From positions 620,001 through 684,000 of the forward strand of contig VLTN01000001.1 of the NCBI GenBank assembly GCA_008330645.1: a stretch of 64,000 nucleotides of DNA, in the 5' to 3' direction. Under the pieces are notes generated by a model. It ran no database searches. It saw nothing but the letters and a program-made list of their open reading frames with translations, and had not been told where the DNA came from. Positions 52,119 through 60,327 of this stretch are shown one piece after another. Source of the stretch: Cafeteria roenbergensis. Its lineage: Eukaryota; Sar; Bigyra; Bicosoecida; Cafeteriaceae. Within the stretch, counting starts at the first letter, position 1. The number at the start of each line of letters is the position of its first letter. Both the position numbers and the translations under genes were made by a program.

Positions 52119-55100
52119 ATGCGGGGGCTGCCCTCGGCGAGCGCGGCGCGGCGCGTGCTTGTTGCAACCGCTGGCCGGGGCATGGGCGCACAGCGCTCGA
52201 CTCCGGCTCGGGTGCTCGCGCCGCAGAGGGCTTTCTTTGTTGCAAGCGGCGTGAACGCGGACCACGCCAAGGGCGGTGCGCAAGCTGCGGCTCCGGGATC
52301 CGGACGCCCTGGCCGCAGGATTCGCTTTTCGCGCACTGTGGCTTCGGTTCTCAGCGCCGGGAGCCAGGACGCCGCGCACCGAGCGATGGACGAATTTGCT
52401 CAAGCAGTGGACCTCGAGGAGATGCCGATGCGGGAGGCCGCTTCGGCCGTCGCAAGCATCATCACCAGCATTTCTCACGAGCGCATGCCTCGCGGACGGC
52501 GCGGCGCGGCCCAAGCAAACGCGCAAGCGGCTGTGTCGGCCTCGGCTGGCGAGTGGACCCCGCAGACGGCCGCTTGGGCCGTTGTGGAGTGGGCGCAAGC
52601 GCGCCGCCGCCAGCTGCGCGAGCAGACGGAGGTGCCCTTCGATCCGACATGGATTCGCCCGCTCTCGGACCTCGCCGGGCGGTTTCGGGACTCCGCTGCC
52701 GCCGCTCGCATCTCCGCGTCTGCGTCGGAGGCTGGCTACTGGGTGACGCCGGCGTCGCTCGCATCGCTTCTGATCGCGTGCGGAGGCTCCTCCCCGGCAC
52801 CGGCGCTCGCTGAGACGATTCTGCGGCGCGCGCTGGCGATGGAGCCGCCTACTCGCGCGAGCGCGGAGGGCGCGGCAGCTGCTGACGCCGCGGCCGGCGA
52901 CGCCGCCTTGGGAATGGGCCCAGACGGGGTCGCTGGCCCTGGGGGCCTCGGTGCGGTCGTGTCTGCTCAGGATGCCACGGGGGCCGCTGCCTCTGCTGGC
53001 CTGAGTGCCGCGGCCGCGGCCCGAGGCGGCGCAGCGGCGGGCGGCGGCAGCGCGCCGCGAGCTGGAGGGGTGGGCGGCGGCGGCGGCGGCGGCAGCGGCG
53101 GCAGCAGTCGTTCCCGGCGCCGCGAAGGCGTCTCATCGGAGCACTTTCGCCTTCTGGCTGAGGTGCACGCTGCCAACGGCGGGGTGGGCGACGTGGCGGC
53201 AACCATCGCAAAGGCCTCGTCTCTGGGGCTGCCCCTCGACGTCCCCACTGGGGCTCTGATGCGGTGCAGGGCGCTTCGGGCTGCGGTGGCAACAGGCGCC
53301 GTGTCGCCTGCCGCGGCCGTCACAGAGGCGCGTGAGGCAGTGGGGGAGGCCGAGGCGTTCCTCGAAGCGTCCCGCGCCGGCCCTGCCTCCGGCGCCGACG
53401 CCATCGCCGACGCCGACGCCGACGCTGCCGCCAGGATCGCGTCGGCTGGACCGGGGTCGGGAATGGCCGCGAGCGGCGCGGACGCACCGCCGGCGCTGCC
53501 ATCCCCGCCCGCTGCCGCACTCACGCCGCTGTACTCCGCGCTGGTGGCAGTGTGCACCGCTGCGGGAGATGTCGCGTCCGCCGTGCGGGCGGTGCAGGGG
53601 GCTGCGGCTGCCGGGGTGTGCGTTGAGCCGTGGGCCGTGAACGCAGCCGTCAAGGGGGCTGCTGCCGCCAACCGACCGCGCGACGCGGAGGCCATGGCCA
53701 GGGCGACGGCGTGGGTGGCAGGGTGGGTGGACGCCATGGGGAACCCCCTTGGCGCTGCTGCACGGCAGGCAGGCTCGCGCGAGGCGCCGGAAGCCACAAC
53801 GGGCGCACCGGCGGGTCTTGGTGCCGTCGTCAGCCGGGCCGCTGCGGCCGGCGGCACAGCCGGCTCCGGCGACCCCCTCTCCGCCCCCGCCTCCCGCTCG
53901 CCCGCCTCCGCCTCGTCGCTCACCCCGGTGGGCCACCACGCGCTGGCAGCGGCGATGGACGCCTACGGGCGGGCTGGCGACGCGAACGGCGCGCGCCGCG
54001 TCGACCTGCTCGCAGACGCCCTGCGCCTCGGCTTCCGGGCATCGGTCAGGCTGGCCCTCGTGCGCGCGCTGGCCACGGCGGGGGATGCCCCCGCGGCCGA
54101 AGAGGCGCTCGCGCGCATGGCGGGAGTGCCTGGAGTCACGGTGCCGGTGGTGGCCTGGAATTGGGTGACGTCGGCCTACGCGGCGGCGGGCGAGCCAGAG
54201 GCAGCGCTCAGAGTGGCCACTGAGCTTATTCGCGACGGGTACAGCCCCGATGCCGTCACGATGGCCACCGTGGTCACGGCGTTCAGACGGCGCCTGACTT
54301 CCAGCGGCAGCGGCGCCGTGCCGGCCGCGGCAGAGGGCGACGCCGTCCTCGCCGCCTGGCAGGCGCTGCTGGACGCGGGGGGCAGGCCGAACCAGGTCGC
54401 GTTCAACGCCATGGCGGCGGCTTGCGGGGCGGCGGGGCGGCCGGACGGCGTGCGGCTCGCTATGAAGCAGATGCGGGCGGCGGGGCTGGTGCCCCGCGAG
54501 AGGGCCTGGGTGGCGCTGGTCCACGCCCACGCCCGCTGCGCTGACGCCGAGGGTGCCGAGGCGGCTCTGCAGGAGGCCCTCGACACGGAGGACGCCGCCG
54601 TCATAGCGGGCGGGGGCGTCCTGGGGGAAATGGCAGCCGCGCACCCCGCCGGGGCGCAGGGCCGCGGGGCGGGTCACGGGGGTCGCGGTCAGAGGCCCGG
54701 CGCTCCGTCGCCCCTGCGCCGGTCTGTTGTGCTCTGGGGGGCTGCCGCGGGGGCGTTCGCTGCCAGCGGCAGGGCCGCTGACGTCGAGCGCATCCTCGAC
54801 CGGGCCAGGCGAGAGGGGGGCGTGGCCCCCTCCGCCGCGACGGACAGCATGCGAATCAAGGCGCTGGCCATCAGGGGAGACGCCGAGGGCGCGGCCAGGG
54901 TCCTGGAAGAGGCTTTGGCGGAGGGCAGGCCTGTCAACGGCCACGCCTGGACCACGCTGTGCGCGGCCTTTGCTGCCCGGGGCATGGGCGCGGAGGCCCT
55001 GGCCGCCATTCACCGCGCTCTGGACGCTGGAGCTCGTCCCCAGGCATCGGCCCTTGTCCTCGTGACGCGGGCTTTTGGCGACGACACGCAACGGGCGGCG

Positions 55101-56522
55101 ACCGCCTGGGAGGCCCTCGCCGAGCGCGGTGTTCCCCCCTCCCTGCAGGCCTTCAACGCCCTGGCGCGGGCGTATGCGTCGGCGGGCGACGTCGCAGGTG
55201 CAACCGCCACGCTTGACAGAGCCCAGGCCGCCGGCTTCGCGCCAGACTCCTTCTCCTTCCGCGCAGCCATGCACGCAGCAGCGGTGGCAGGTGACCCCGA
55301 GGCGGCGGAGGCGCTGCTCGAGCGCTCGCAGTCGGCGCTGGGGGTGGTCACCGTCGCCGACATGGCCATCCTGGCAAACGCGTACGGCGTCGCGGGGGAC
55401 CTGTCTGGGGCCCTCAAGGCGATGGAGCGTGGCGAGGCCGTTGCCGACGCAGCCAAGGCAGCTGCGGAGGCGGCAGCAGCTGCTGAAGGCGACGGGGCTG
55501 CGGAAGGCAGCCGTGCGGCGGCTGCCGCCGGCAGCGAAGCGTCTCATGAGAAGGACTGCGGGAGCGAGGCCGGCGGCGCCGCAGCGGGCCTCGAAGCCGA
55601 CGACGACGACGACGACGACGACGATGAAGGTATCGTCGATGACGACGCCGACGTGGACGACCAGCAGGCTGATGACAGCCAGGGCGGGCGGCCAGGCCAG
55701 CGAGGGGCTTCCTCCCCGGCCACTGCTTTCCCCGCTCCCGCCGAGGAGCGGGCCGCGGCGACTGGGCGGGACACCCCGCTGGTGTCGCTTTACAACTCTG
55801 CCATGAAGGCTGCGGCGCGCTGCGGGGACGCTGCCGCGGCCATGGGCGTGCTTGACAGGATGCGGGCCCGCGGGGAGGAGCCGTCGCGGTCCACGATGGG
55901 CGTGCTGGCAGAGGCCTTTGTCGCGGCTGGCTGCCCCGCCGACGCTGAGGCTGCCATAGGCACCCTCCAGAACGAGGGCGTCAAGGCCGCTTTGCGCCCC
56001 GGCAGGCACGCCTGGACGGCCATTATCGATGGCTGGGCGACGGAGGGCGTCGTGGACAAGGCGGAGGCGGCGCTGCAAAGGCTTGAGGCCGACGCCGCCG
56101 AGGAGGCCGCCGAAATCGGTCCGGGGCGCGCGTCAGAGGCGCTCGGGCCGGACATTGTGAGCTACGGGGCGCTGATGCGCGCCTACGCAACGGCGGCCGA
56201 CGGGCGAGGCGCCCTGGCCCTGGCCGACCGCTGCGAGGCGGCGGGGCTTGAGCTCACTGACCCAGTGTACATGTCGCTGGTGGCCGCCTTTTGGCGCTCC
56301 GGGGACGAGGAGGGCGCGGCAGGGGTGATCGAGCGCATGCACGCCAGGGGCCATTCACCGGAGCCGAAGCTCCTGTCCCACCTGCAGCACCTCATCGCGC
56401 AGGGGGCGGGCGCAGACGAGGCGATTGCAAGCGCTCACGCATCAGCCCACGGAGGAGTGGCGCGCGGAGAGGCGCTTCGCGACGCGCTCGCGCACTCCGC
56501 TGCGGACGACCCGCGGGCCTGA
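52119..56522 (+). CDS. Long pentatricopeptide-repeat (PPR) protein, probably organellar
   Basis: The single-exon protein has 1,467 residues from the ATG at 52119. The N-terminus is basic and rich in Arg/Ser/Ala (MRGLPSASAARRVLVATAGR), consistent with a mitochondrial presequence. PPR-type helical pairs appear from about residue 670: VAWNWVTSAYAAAGEPEAAL, VAFNAMAAACGAAGRPDGVR, AWTTLCAAFAARGMGAEALA, QAFNALARAYASAGDVAGAT, SLYNSAMKAAARCGDAAAAM, HAWTAIIDGWATEGVVDKAE and VSYGALMRAYATAADGRGAL, with spacing near 35. They are split by Gly/Ala-rich loops (about 260-320) and an acidic spacer of Asp runs near residues 1160-1195. PPR proteins bind specific organellar RNAs for processing, stability or translation. 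No DYW, SMR or other C-terminal effector is visible. The opposite strand has a 980-codon open frame that is an artefact. Confidence 0.85.
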   Translation: MRGLPSASAARRVLVATAGRGMGAQRSTPARVLAPQRAFFVASGVNADHAKGGAQAAAPGSGRPGRRIRFSRTVASVLSAGSQDAAHRAMDEFAQAVDLEEMPMREAASAVASIITSISHERMPRGRRGAAQANAQAAVSASAGEWTPQTAAWAVVEWAQARRRQLREQTEVPFDPTWIRPLSDLAGRFRDSAAAARISASASEAGYWVTPASLASLLIACGGSSPAPALAETILRRALAMEPPTRASAEGAAAADAAAGDAALGMGPDGVAGPGGLGAVVSAQDATGAAASAGLSAAAAARGGAAAGGGSAPRAGGVGGGGGGGSGGSSRSRRREGVSSEHFRLLAEVHAANGGVGDVAATIAKASSLGLPLDVPTGALMRCRALRAAVATGAVSPAAAVTEAREAVGEAEAFLEASRAGPASGADAIADADADAAARIASAGPGSGMAASGADAPPALPSPPAAALTPLYSALVAVCTAAGDVASAVRAVQGAAAAGVCVEPWAVNAAVKGAAAANRPRDAEAMARATAWVAGWVDAMGNPLGAAARQAGSREAPEATTGAPAGLGAVVSRAAAAGGTAGSGDPLSAPASRSPASASSLTPVGHHALAAAMDAYGRAGDANGARRVDLLADALRLGFRASVRLALVRALATAGDAPAAEEALARMAGVPGVTVPVVAWNWVTSAYAAAGEPEAALRVATELIRDGYSPDAVTMATVVTAFRRRLTSSGSGAVPAAAEGDAVLAAWQALLDAGGRPNQVAFNAMAAACGAAGRPDGVRLAMKQMRAAGLVPRERAWVALVHAHARCADAEGAEAALQEALDTEDAAVIAGGGVLGEMAAAHPAGAQGRGAGHGGRGQRPGAPSPLRRSVVLWGAAAGAFAASGRAADVERILDRARREGGVAPSAATDSMRIKALAIRGDAEGAARVLEEALAEGRPVNGHAWTTLCAAFAARGMGAEALAAIHRALDAGARPQASALVLVTRAFGDDTQRAATAWEALAERGVPPSLQAFNALARAYASAGDVAGATATLDRAQAAGFAPDSFSFRAAMHAAAVAGDPEAAEALLERSQSALGVVTVADMAILANAYGVAGDLSGALKAMERGEAVADAAKAAAEAAAAAEGDGAAEGSRAAAAAGSEASHEKDCGSEAGGAAAGLEADDDDDDDDDEGIVDDDADVDDQQADDSQGGRPGQRGASSPATAFPAPAEERAAATGRDTPLVSLYNSAMKAAARCGDAAAAMGVLDRMRARGEEPSRSTMGVLAEAFVAAGCPADAEAAIGTLQNEGVKAALRPGRHAWTAIIDGWATEGVVDKAEAALQRLEADAAEEAAEIGPGRASEALGPDIVSYGALMRAYATAADGRGALALADRCEAAGLELTDPVYMSLVAAFWRSGDEEGAAGVIERMHARGHSPEPKLLSHLQHLIAQGAGADEAIASAHASAHGGVARGEALRDALAHSAADDPRA

Positions 56523-56666
56523 GCTGCACCGCTTGCGGCCGCCCTTCGCCGCTGCCTCGCTGGCTTGGTTGCGTGCTCGCTGCTCGCCCCTCGCCACCAA
56601 GCCATGCGGCTCTGCCTGATTGAATTTTTCAGAGTGCGGAACCACTCAGCCCACGCGCTGCGGGCA

Positions 56667-58964
56667 ATGGCTGCACCGGCAGCGGCATTCCCGACCGAAT
56701 GCGATGTGTTGATTATTGGGGGCGGGATCGCGGGCGTGAGCTGTGCCGAGGAGGTGCGCCGCCTTGCGCCGAACGCGCGAGTGCTCCTCGTCAGCGCTTC
56801 CCGCAGCCTTGTTGGAGTGCGCTCCGTCGTCAAAGTGACGCTCACGATCGAGGAGCTGGACGTCGTGGAGAGGCCGCTTGACTTCCTCGAGGCCCAGTCC
56901 GAGGGCGGCTCCGGGAGCGGCTGGGTCAAAGCGCGATTCGGCACGGTGGCCTGCATCGGCGTGAAGGAAAGGACCGCAACGCTGGCCAACGGCGCCGTCG
57001 TCCGTTTTGCCAAGGCGTGCTGCGTCTGCACCGGTGCCACTCCGCGCTCCCTGGACCTTCGCCGCGCGGATGGCGCCGATGCGGAGCTTCCGGCCGCCTT
57101 GCGACCGCACGTCATCCGCGACAGCCCTTCCGTTGCAGCTCTCGCGAGCAGCGTGGTGGCTGCGGCGGTGCGCCGTGCACGGAGCTCGCAGGCCCCCGCA
57201 GCGGCGCCTGCGGCTGGTGGTGGCGGCGCGAGGCGGCCGGCCCGCGTGCTCCTCGTCGGGAACGGGCCCATTGCCTGCGAGCTCGCCGTCGCCCTGCGCT
57301 CCCTGGCGAGCGTGTCGTGGTGCTTGCGGGACGGGTACGTCGGCAGAACGCTGCTCGATGCGTCGGCGAGCCGCTTCTTCGTCGAAGAGGGGGCTGCAGG
57401 GGCTGCGCTGACCGAGGGGCCGTCGGACGCTGAGCACGCCTTCGGAGCTTGCGGCGACCCAGCCGACGGTCCCGGGTCCGTGGGCGCACCGCCCCGGTGC
57501 CCGTCGGGGTCAGAGTGCGGCAGCGCTGGCCCGGAAGGGGCTGCTGAGGGCGGGAGTGGGTTCTTCGCCAACGCGCTCGGACCCAGGTGGGTGGACGCTC
57601 TCCGCTCGCAGGTGGCGGCCGGGCTGGCCGCCAATGCCGCAACTGCTGGTACTGCCGCCGCCAATGCCGCCGAACCCGTGGCCCCTGCCGCTGCAGGCGC
57701 TGAGGGGCGCGAAGGCGAGGCGTCGACGGGCGGCCGCTTGACCGGCGGAGCCACGCGCGCTGCCAGGGGGCAGGGGGCCTCGGGCGAACCCACGCCGCCC
57801 GTGGGCCACCTGCGGCTGATGCGAGGGGCGGAAGTGGTGGCTTGCCGCGCGCGGGAGGGCTCGGCCGGCTGGTCGGCGTGGTGGAGCGTGGCGGCGGACT
57901 GCGAGCTCGTCACCCCCGCTGAGCAGGGCGACGACCAGCGGGGGCGCCCAGAGGACTGGGAGGCCGCCTGCTCCTCCAGCAGTGAGGCGGATGCCGACGC
58001 TGCGTTTGTGGCCGTGGTGCGGGTGCCGGGTCTCTCCTCCGCGGGGGGGTCGTTCGTGGCCGTTGCTGCGGACGTGCTTGTGGCGGCCACGGGGGTGTCG
58101 CCTTGCGTGGGCATGTGTCCGCCGGAGCTGGCTCGGGGAGCTGACGGCGGCCTGGCAGTCACGCGGCGGATGGAGGCTCGCGGGGGCGGCGGCGTGGTGT
58201 TCGCAGCTGGGGATGCCGCCTCCATCGACTGGGGTCTCGGCGGGGTGGGTCGACGGACCGAGACGAGCATCGGGGGCGGCAGCCACAGCGCCGCCACCGC
58301 CCCGGGCGGGGCGGAGGACTGCGATGACGACGACGTGGACGTGGGAGGGGAGCACTGGTTCCCCATGCGGCTGTGGACGCAGGGCCGAGTGACAGGCGCC
58401 TACGCCGGGGCGCGCATCGCTTGCGGGGCCATGACCACGGCGGAGCGGGGGGCGCCAGGGCTGACCGAGCTGGAGCTGGAGGGCGGGTTCAACCTCGACC
58501 TCTTCGCACACTGTACGTCCCTGGCGGGGTTCAAGGTGGTGCTGCTGGGGCGGTTCAACGGGCAGGGGCTGGGCGAGGAGTACGAGGAGGCTGTGAGGGC
58601 GCTCGCGGCGCCAACGCTGGAGGCGACCGCGTCGGCCGCGGAGGGCGCGCCTGAGGCGGCGGCCACGGCGGGCGCCCCGGCCGCGGGGGAGGACGGCGGG
58701 GAGGGCGGCGCGCAGGCGGGGGTCACGGTTCGCAAGGTGGGGCGTGCGGGGTCGGATCGCTGCGCCGTTGGCGTGCAGGTGAGCTGGCTTCCCGGCCACC
58801 ACTACATGAAGCTGGTGCTGCTGCGGGGCAGGGTGGTGGGCGCAGTGCTGGTCGGCGACACGGACATGGAGGAGGCAGCCGAGAGGCTCATCCAAGGGGG
58901 CCACCAGCTGGGCGACGTGGACCTGACCGATCCCTCCGTCGACATTGACGGCGTGCTCGACTGA
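56667..58964 (+). CDS. PYROXD1: PYROXD1-type pyridine nucleotide-disulfide oxidoreductase
   Basis: The single-exon protein has 765 residues from the ATG at 56667; human has about 500. The FAD site is CDVLIIGGGIAGVSCAEEV near residues 12-30; the second Rossmann motif, VLLVGNGPIACELAVAL, is near 194-210. LVAATGVSPCVGMCPPELA and AAGDAASIDWG follow. The C-terminus matches human closely: FNLDLFAHCTSLAGFKVVLL, GRFNGQGLGEEYEEAV, MKLVLLRGRVVGAVLVGDTD and DPSVDIDGVLD. As in human PYROXD1 there is no redox-active CxxC pair. Extra length comes from Gly/Ala-rich inserts around 250-410 and near the end. Human PYROXD1 protects the tRNA ligase RTCB from oxidative inactivation using NAD(P)H. An in-frame ATG at 56604 would add a 21-residue basic leader; a mitochondrial form is possible. 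Confidence 0.92.
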   Translation: MAAPAAAFPTECDVLIIGGGIAGVSCAEEVRRLAPNARVLLVSASRSLVGVRSVVKVTLTIEELDVVERPLDFLEAQSEGGSGSGWVKARFGTVACIGVKERTATLANGAVVRFAKACCVCTGATPRSLDLRRADGADAELPAALRPHVIRDSPSVAALASSVVAAAVRRARSSQAPAAAPAAGGGGARRPARVLLVGNGPIACELAVALRSLASVSWCLRDGYVGRTLLDASASRFFVEEGAAGAALTEGPSDAEHAFGACGDPADGPGSVGAPPRCPSGSECGSAGPEGAAEGGSGFFANALGPRWVDALRSQVAAGLAANAATAGTAAANAAEPVAPAAAGAEGREGEASTGGRLTGGATRAARGQGASGEPTPPVGHLRLMRGAEVVACRAREGSAGWSAWWSVAADCELVTPAEQGDDQRGRPEDWEAACSSSSEADADAAFVAVVRVPGLSSAGGSFVAVAADVLVAATGVSPCVGMCPPELARGADGGLAVTRRMEARGGGGVVFAAGDAASIDWGLGGVGRRTETSIGGGSHSAATAPGGAEDCDDDDVDVGGEHWFPMRLWTQGRVTGAYAGARIACGAMTTAERGAPGLTELELEGGFNLDLFAHCTSLAGFKVVLLGRFNGQGLGEEYEEAVRALAAPTLEATASAAEGAPEAAATAGAPAAGEDGGEGGAQAGVTVRKVGRAGSDRCAVGVQVSWLPGHHYMKLVLLRGRVVGAVLVGDTDMEEAAERLIQGGHQLGDVDLTDPSVDIDGVLD

Positions 58965-59333
58965 CGGCCGGCGCGCAGCGGCCGCAGGCTGAGCAGGAAG
59001 CCCAGGGCGGGAGGGAGGGGCAGGGGGGGCGGTGGGTGCTCGTCAAGCCGTCAGTGTGAAGGCAGGGCCGCTCCCTGGGGGGTGACTGGTGCACGGATCT
59101 GCTTCGTTCGGGCTGGTGGGTTCGACTGCGTGCTGGCGCCCCTGCGGTGCAGCGACGACGTTGAACTTGCCGCTCGTCGCGTGGTCGACGCGCGTTCGGG
59201 TTGCCCCGGCCTGCGCCTGCCTGCCTGTGCGCGCACGCACTGCGTGACATGGGCTCTCAAGCACCGCGCCCTCGTTGGCTGCCTCGCAACAGCACTCTGG
59301 CAGGCTCTGTGACAGCGCGCGAAACCTCCGCAA
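58965..59333. other. Convergent intergenic region
   Basis: Gap between the PYROXD1 stop and the TPRKB stop. I checked for a tRNA (the run gggttcgac near 59119 recalls a T-loop) but found no matching acceptor or anticodon arms. Nothing else is recognised. Confidence 0.35.
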
Positions 59334-60096
59334 TCACTCCGTCGTCCCAATGACGCAAATGCACGCCTCCGCCAGCTCGGACGGCGAGCTCGGCGCAACC
59401 GCCGGTCCTCCCGATTTCGCGGTGCCAAGCTTGAAAGCAGCTGCGACCGCTCGCGCTCCCTCGGCCGTGCTCGCAAGCCTGGCCAGGCGGTCGCTGATCT
59501 CGCTCCCGCCGACGAGGCCACCCCCGCCGCACGCCGCCGCCAAGCCCGCCAGCCACACGTCTGCACTCGCGCTGCTCGGGAGGATGGGGTTGCGGGGTGC
59601 GCCTTCTGCGCTGACAATCCTCGCGGCGAGCAGCGGTCCTTCAAAGCCAGCGCGCGGCCCAAACCTCCTCACAGCCTCGTGAAAGCTGCTGACTGGCGAC
59701 ACGGATGTCATAAGCTCGCTTTGCAGCGACTTGGCCCTGGAGCGACCGGCCTTGGTCATGTACACTGCTCGAGCCGCGGCGAACCGAAGCACGTCCAAGC
59801 TGGCGATGGTCTCTGCCCGCAGCAGCGCACATTCGCCCGGCCCGGGCCCACAGGCAGCAGAAACGGCAGACGGGGACGACGCAGTAGACACCATCGCGCA
59901 CTCCAGCGTCCTGCGGCAGAACAACCAGCCAGCAGGCGGCGGGCCTCGGTCGCGGGGCCGAAGGCGTTGTTGCCGGCCCGGCAGCCTTGCGGGCCGGGAG
60001 CACACTGGCAGCAGCGCCTCACAAATCCGAAAACGGGTCGAGCCTCAACCGAAGGAGCTTCTCCGCTGCGTCGCGGGGCACGACGGCGGCAGCCAT
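59334..60096 (-). CDS. TPRKB: KEOPS complex subunit Cgi121/TPRKB
   Basis: Exons 60023-60096 and 59334-59910 (minus strand) join through a 112-nt phase-2 intron (GTGAGG...CCGCAG), giving 216 residues; human has 175. The join restores the first strand: LRLRLDPFSDLTLECAMVST aligns with the human segment HQLDLFPECRVTLLLFKDV. The core ETIASLDVLRFAAARAVYMT, then GRSRAKSLQSELMTSVSPVS and FHEAVRRFGP, matches human TPRKB (the part ending in LSPNNNISEALKKFG) closely. Cgi121 binds the kinase Bud32/PRPK and the tRNA 3' CCA tail in the KEOPS complex, which makes t6A37 on ANN-decoding tRNAs. The alternative unspliced start (59894) would lose the first strand. It diverges from the TmcB-like gene with 231 bp between ATGs. 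Confidence 0.9.
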
Positions 60097-60327
60097 GCTG
60101 CCAGCTTGTTGTGCTGGCAGGGCGTCGGAACTGGCAGTGGACCGAGCAGAGCCGGCCACGGCCGTGTCGCAACCCTGGGGCGAAGCGACCGCGAACCCGC
60201 AGGCCGTGCCAGCCAGCCCCACTGTCGAGGGCGCAGCCGAGGCTCGCTGCGCCTGCCCTGCTGGCCCACCGCCCGGCCGAGCCAGGCTCCAGTTGCCTCC
60301 AAGCGGGCCAGAGTCGACGTCGGTGCA
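60097..60327. promoter_or_regulatory. Short divergent promoter region, TPRKB / TmcB-like gene
   Basis: The two proposed ATGs are 231 bp apart on opposite strands, so promoters and 5' leaders of both genes must fit here. No TATA box or other motif is convincing. Confidence 0.4.

Noticed and set aside
53133-56078. Open frame of about 980 codons on the minus strand
   Set aside because: It lies opposite the PPR gene, has no recognisable domain and an Arg/His/Gly-rich translation typical of antisense reading in GC-rich DNA.
59100-59160. tRNA-like T-loop string gggttcgac
   Set aside because: No acceptor stem, D arm or anticodon stem can be paired around it.
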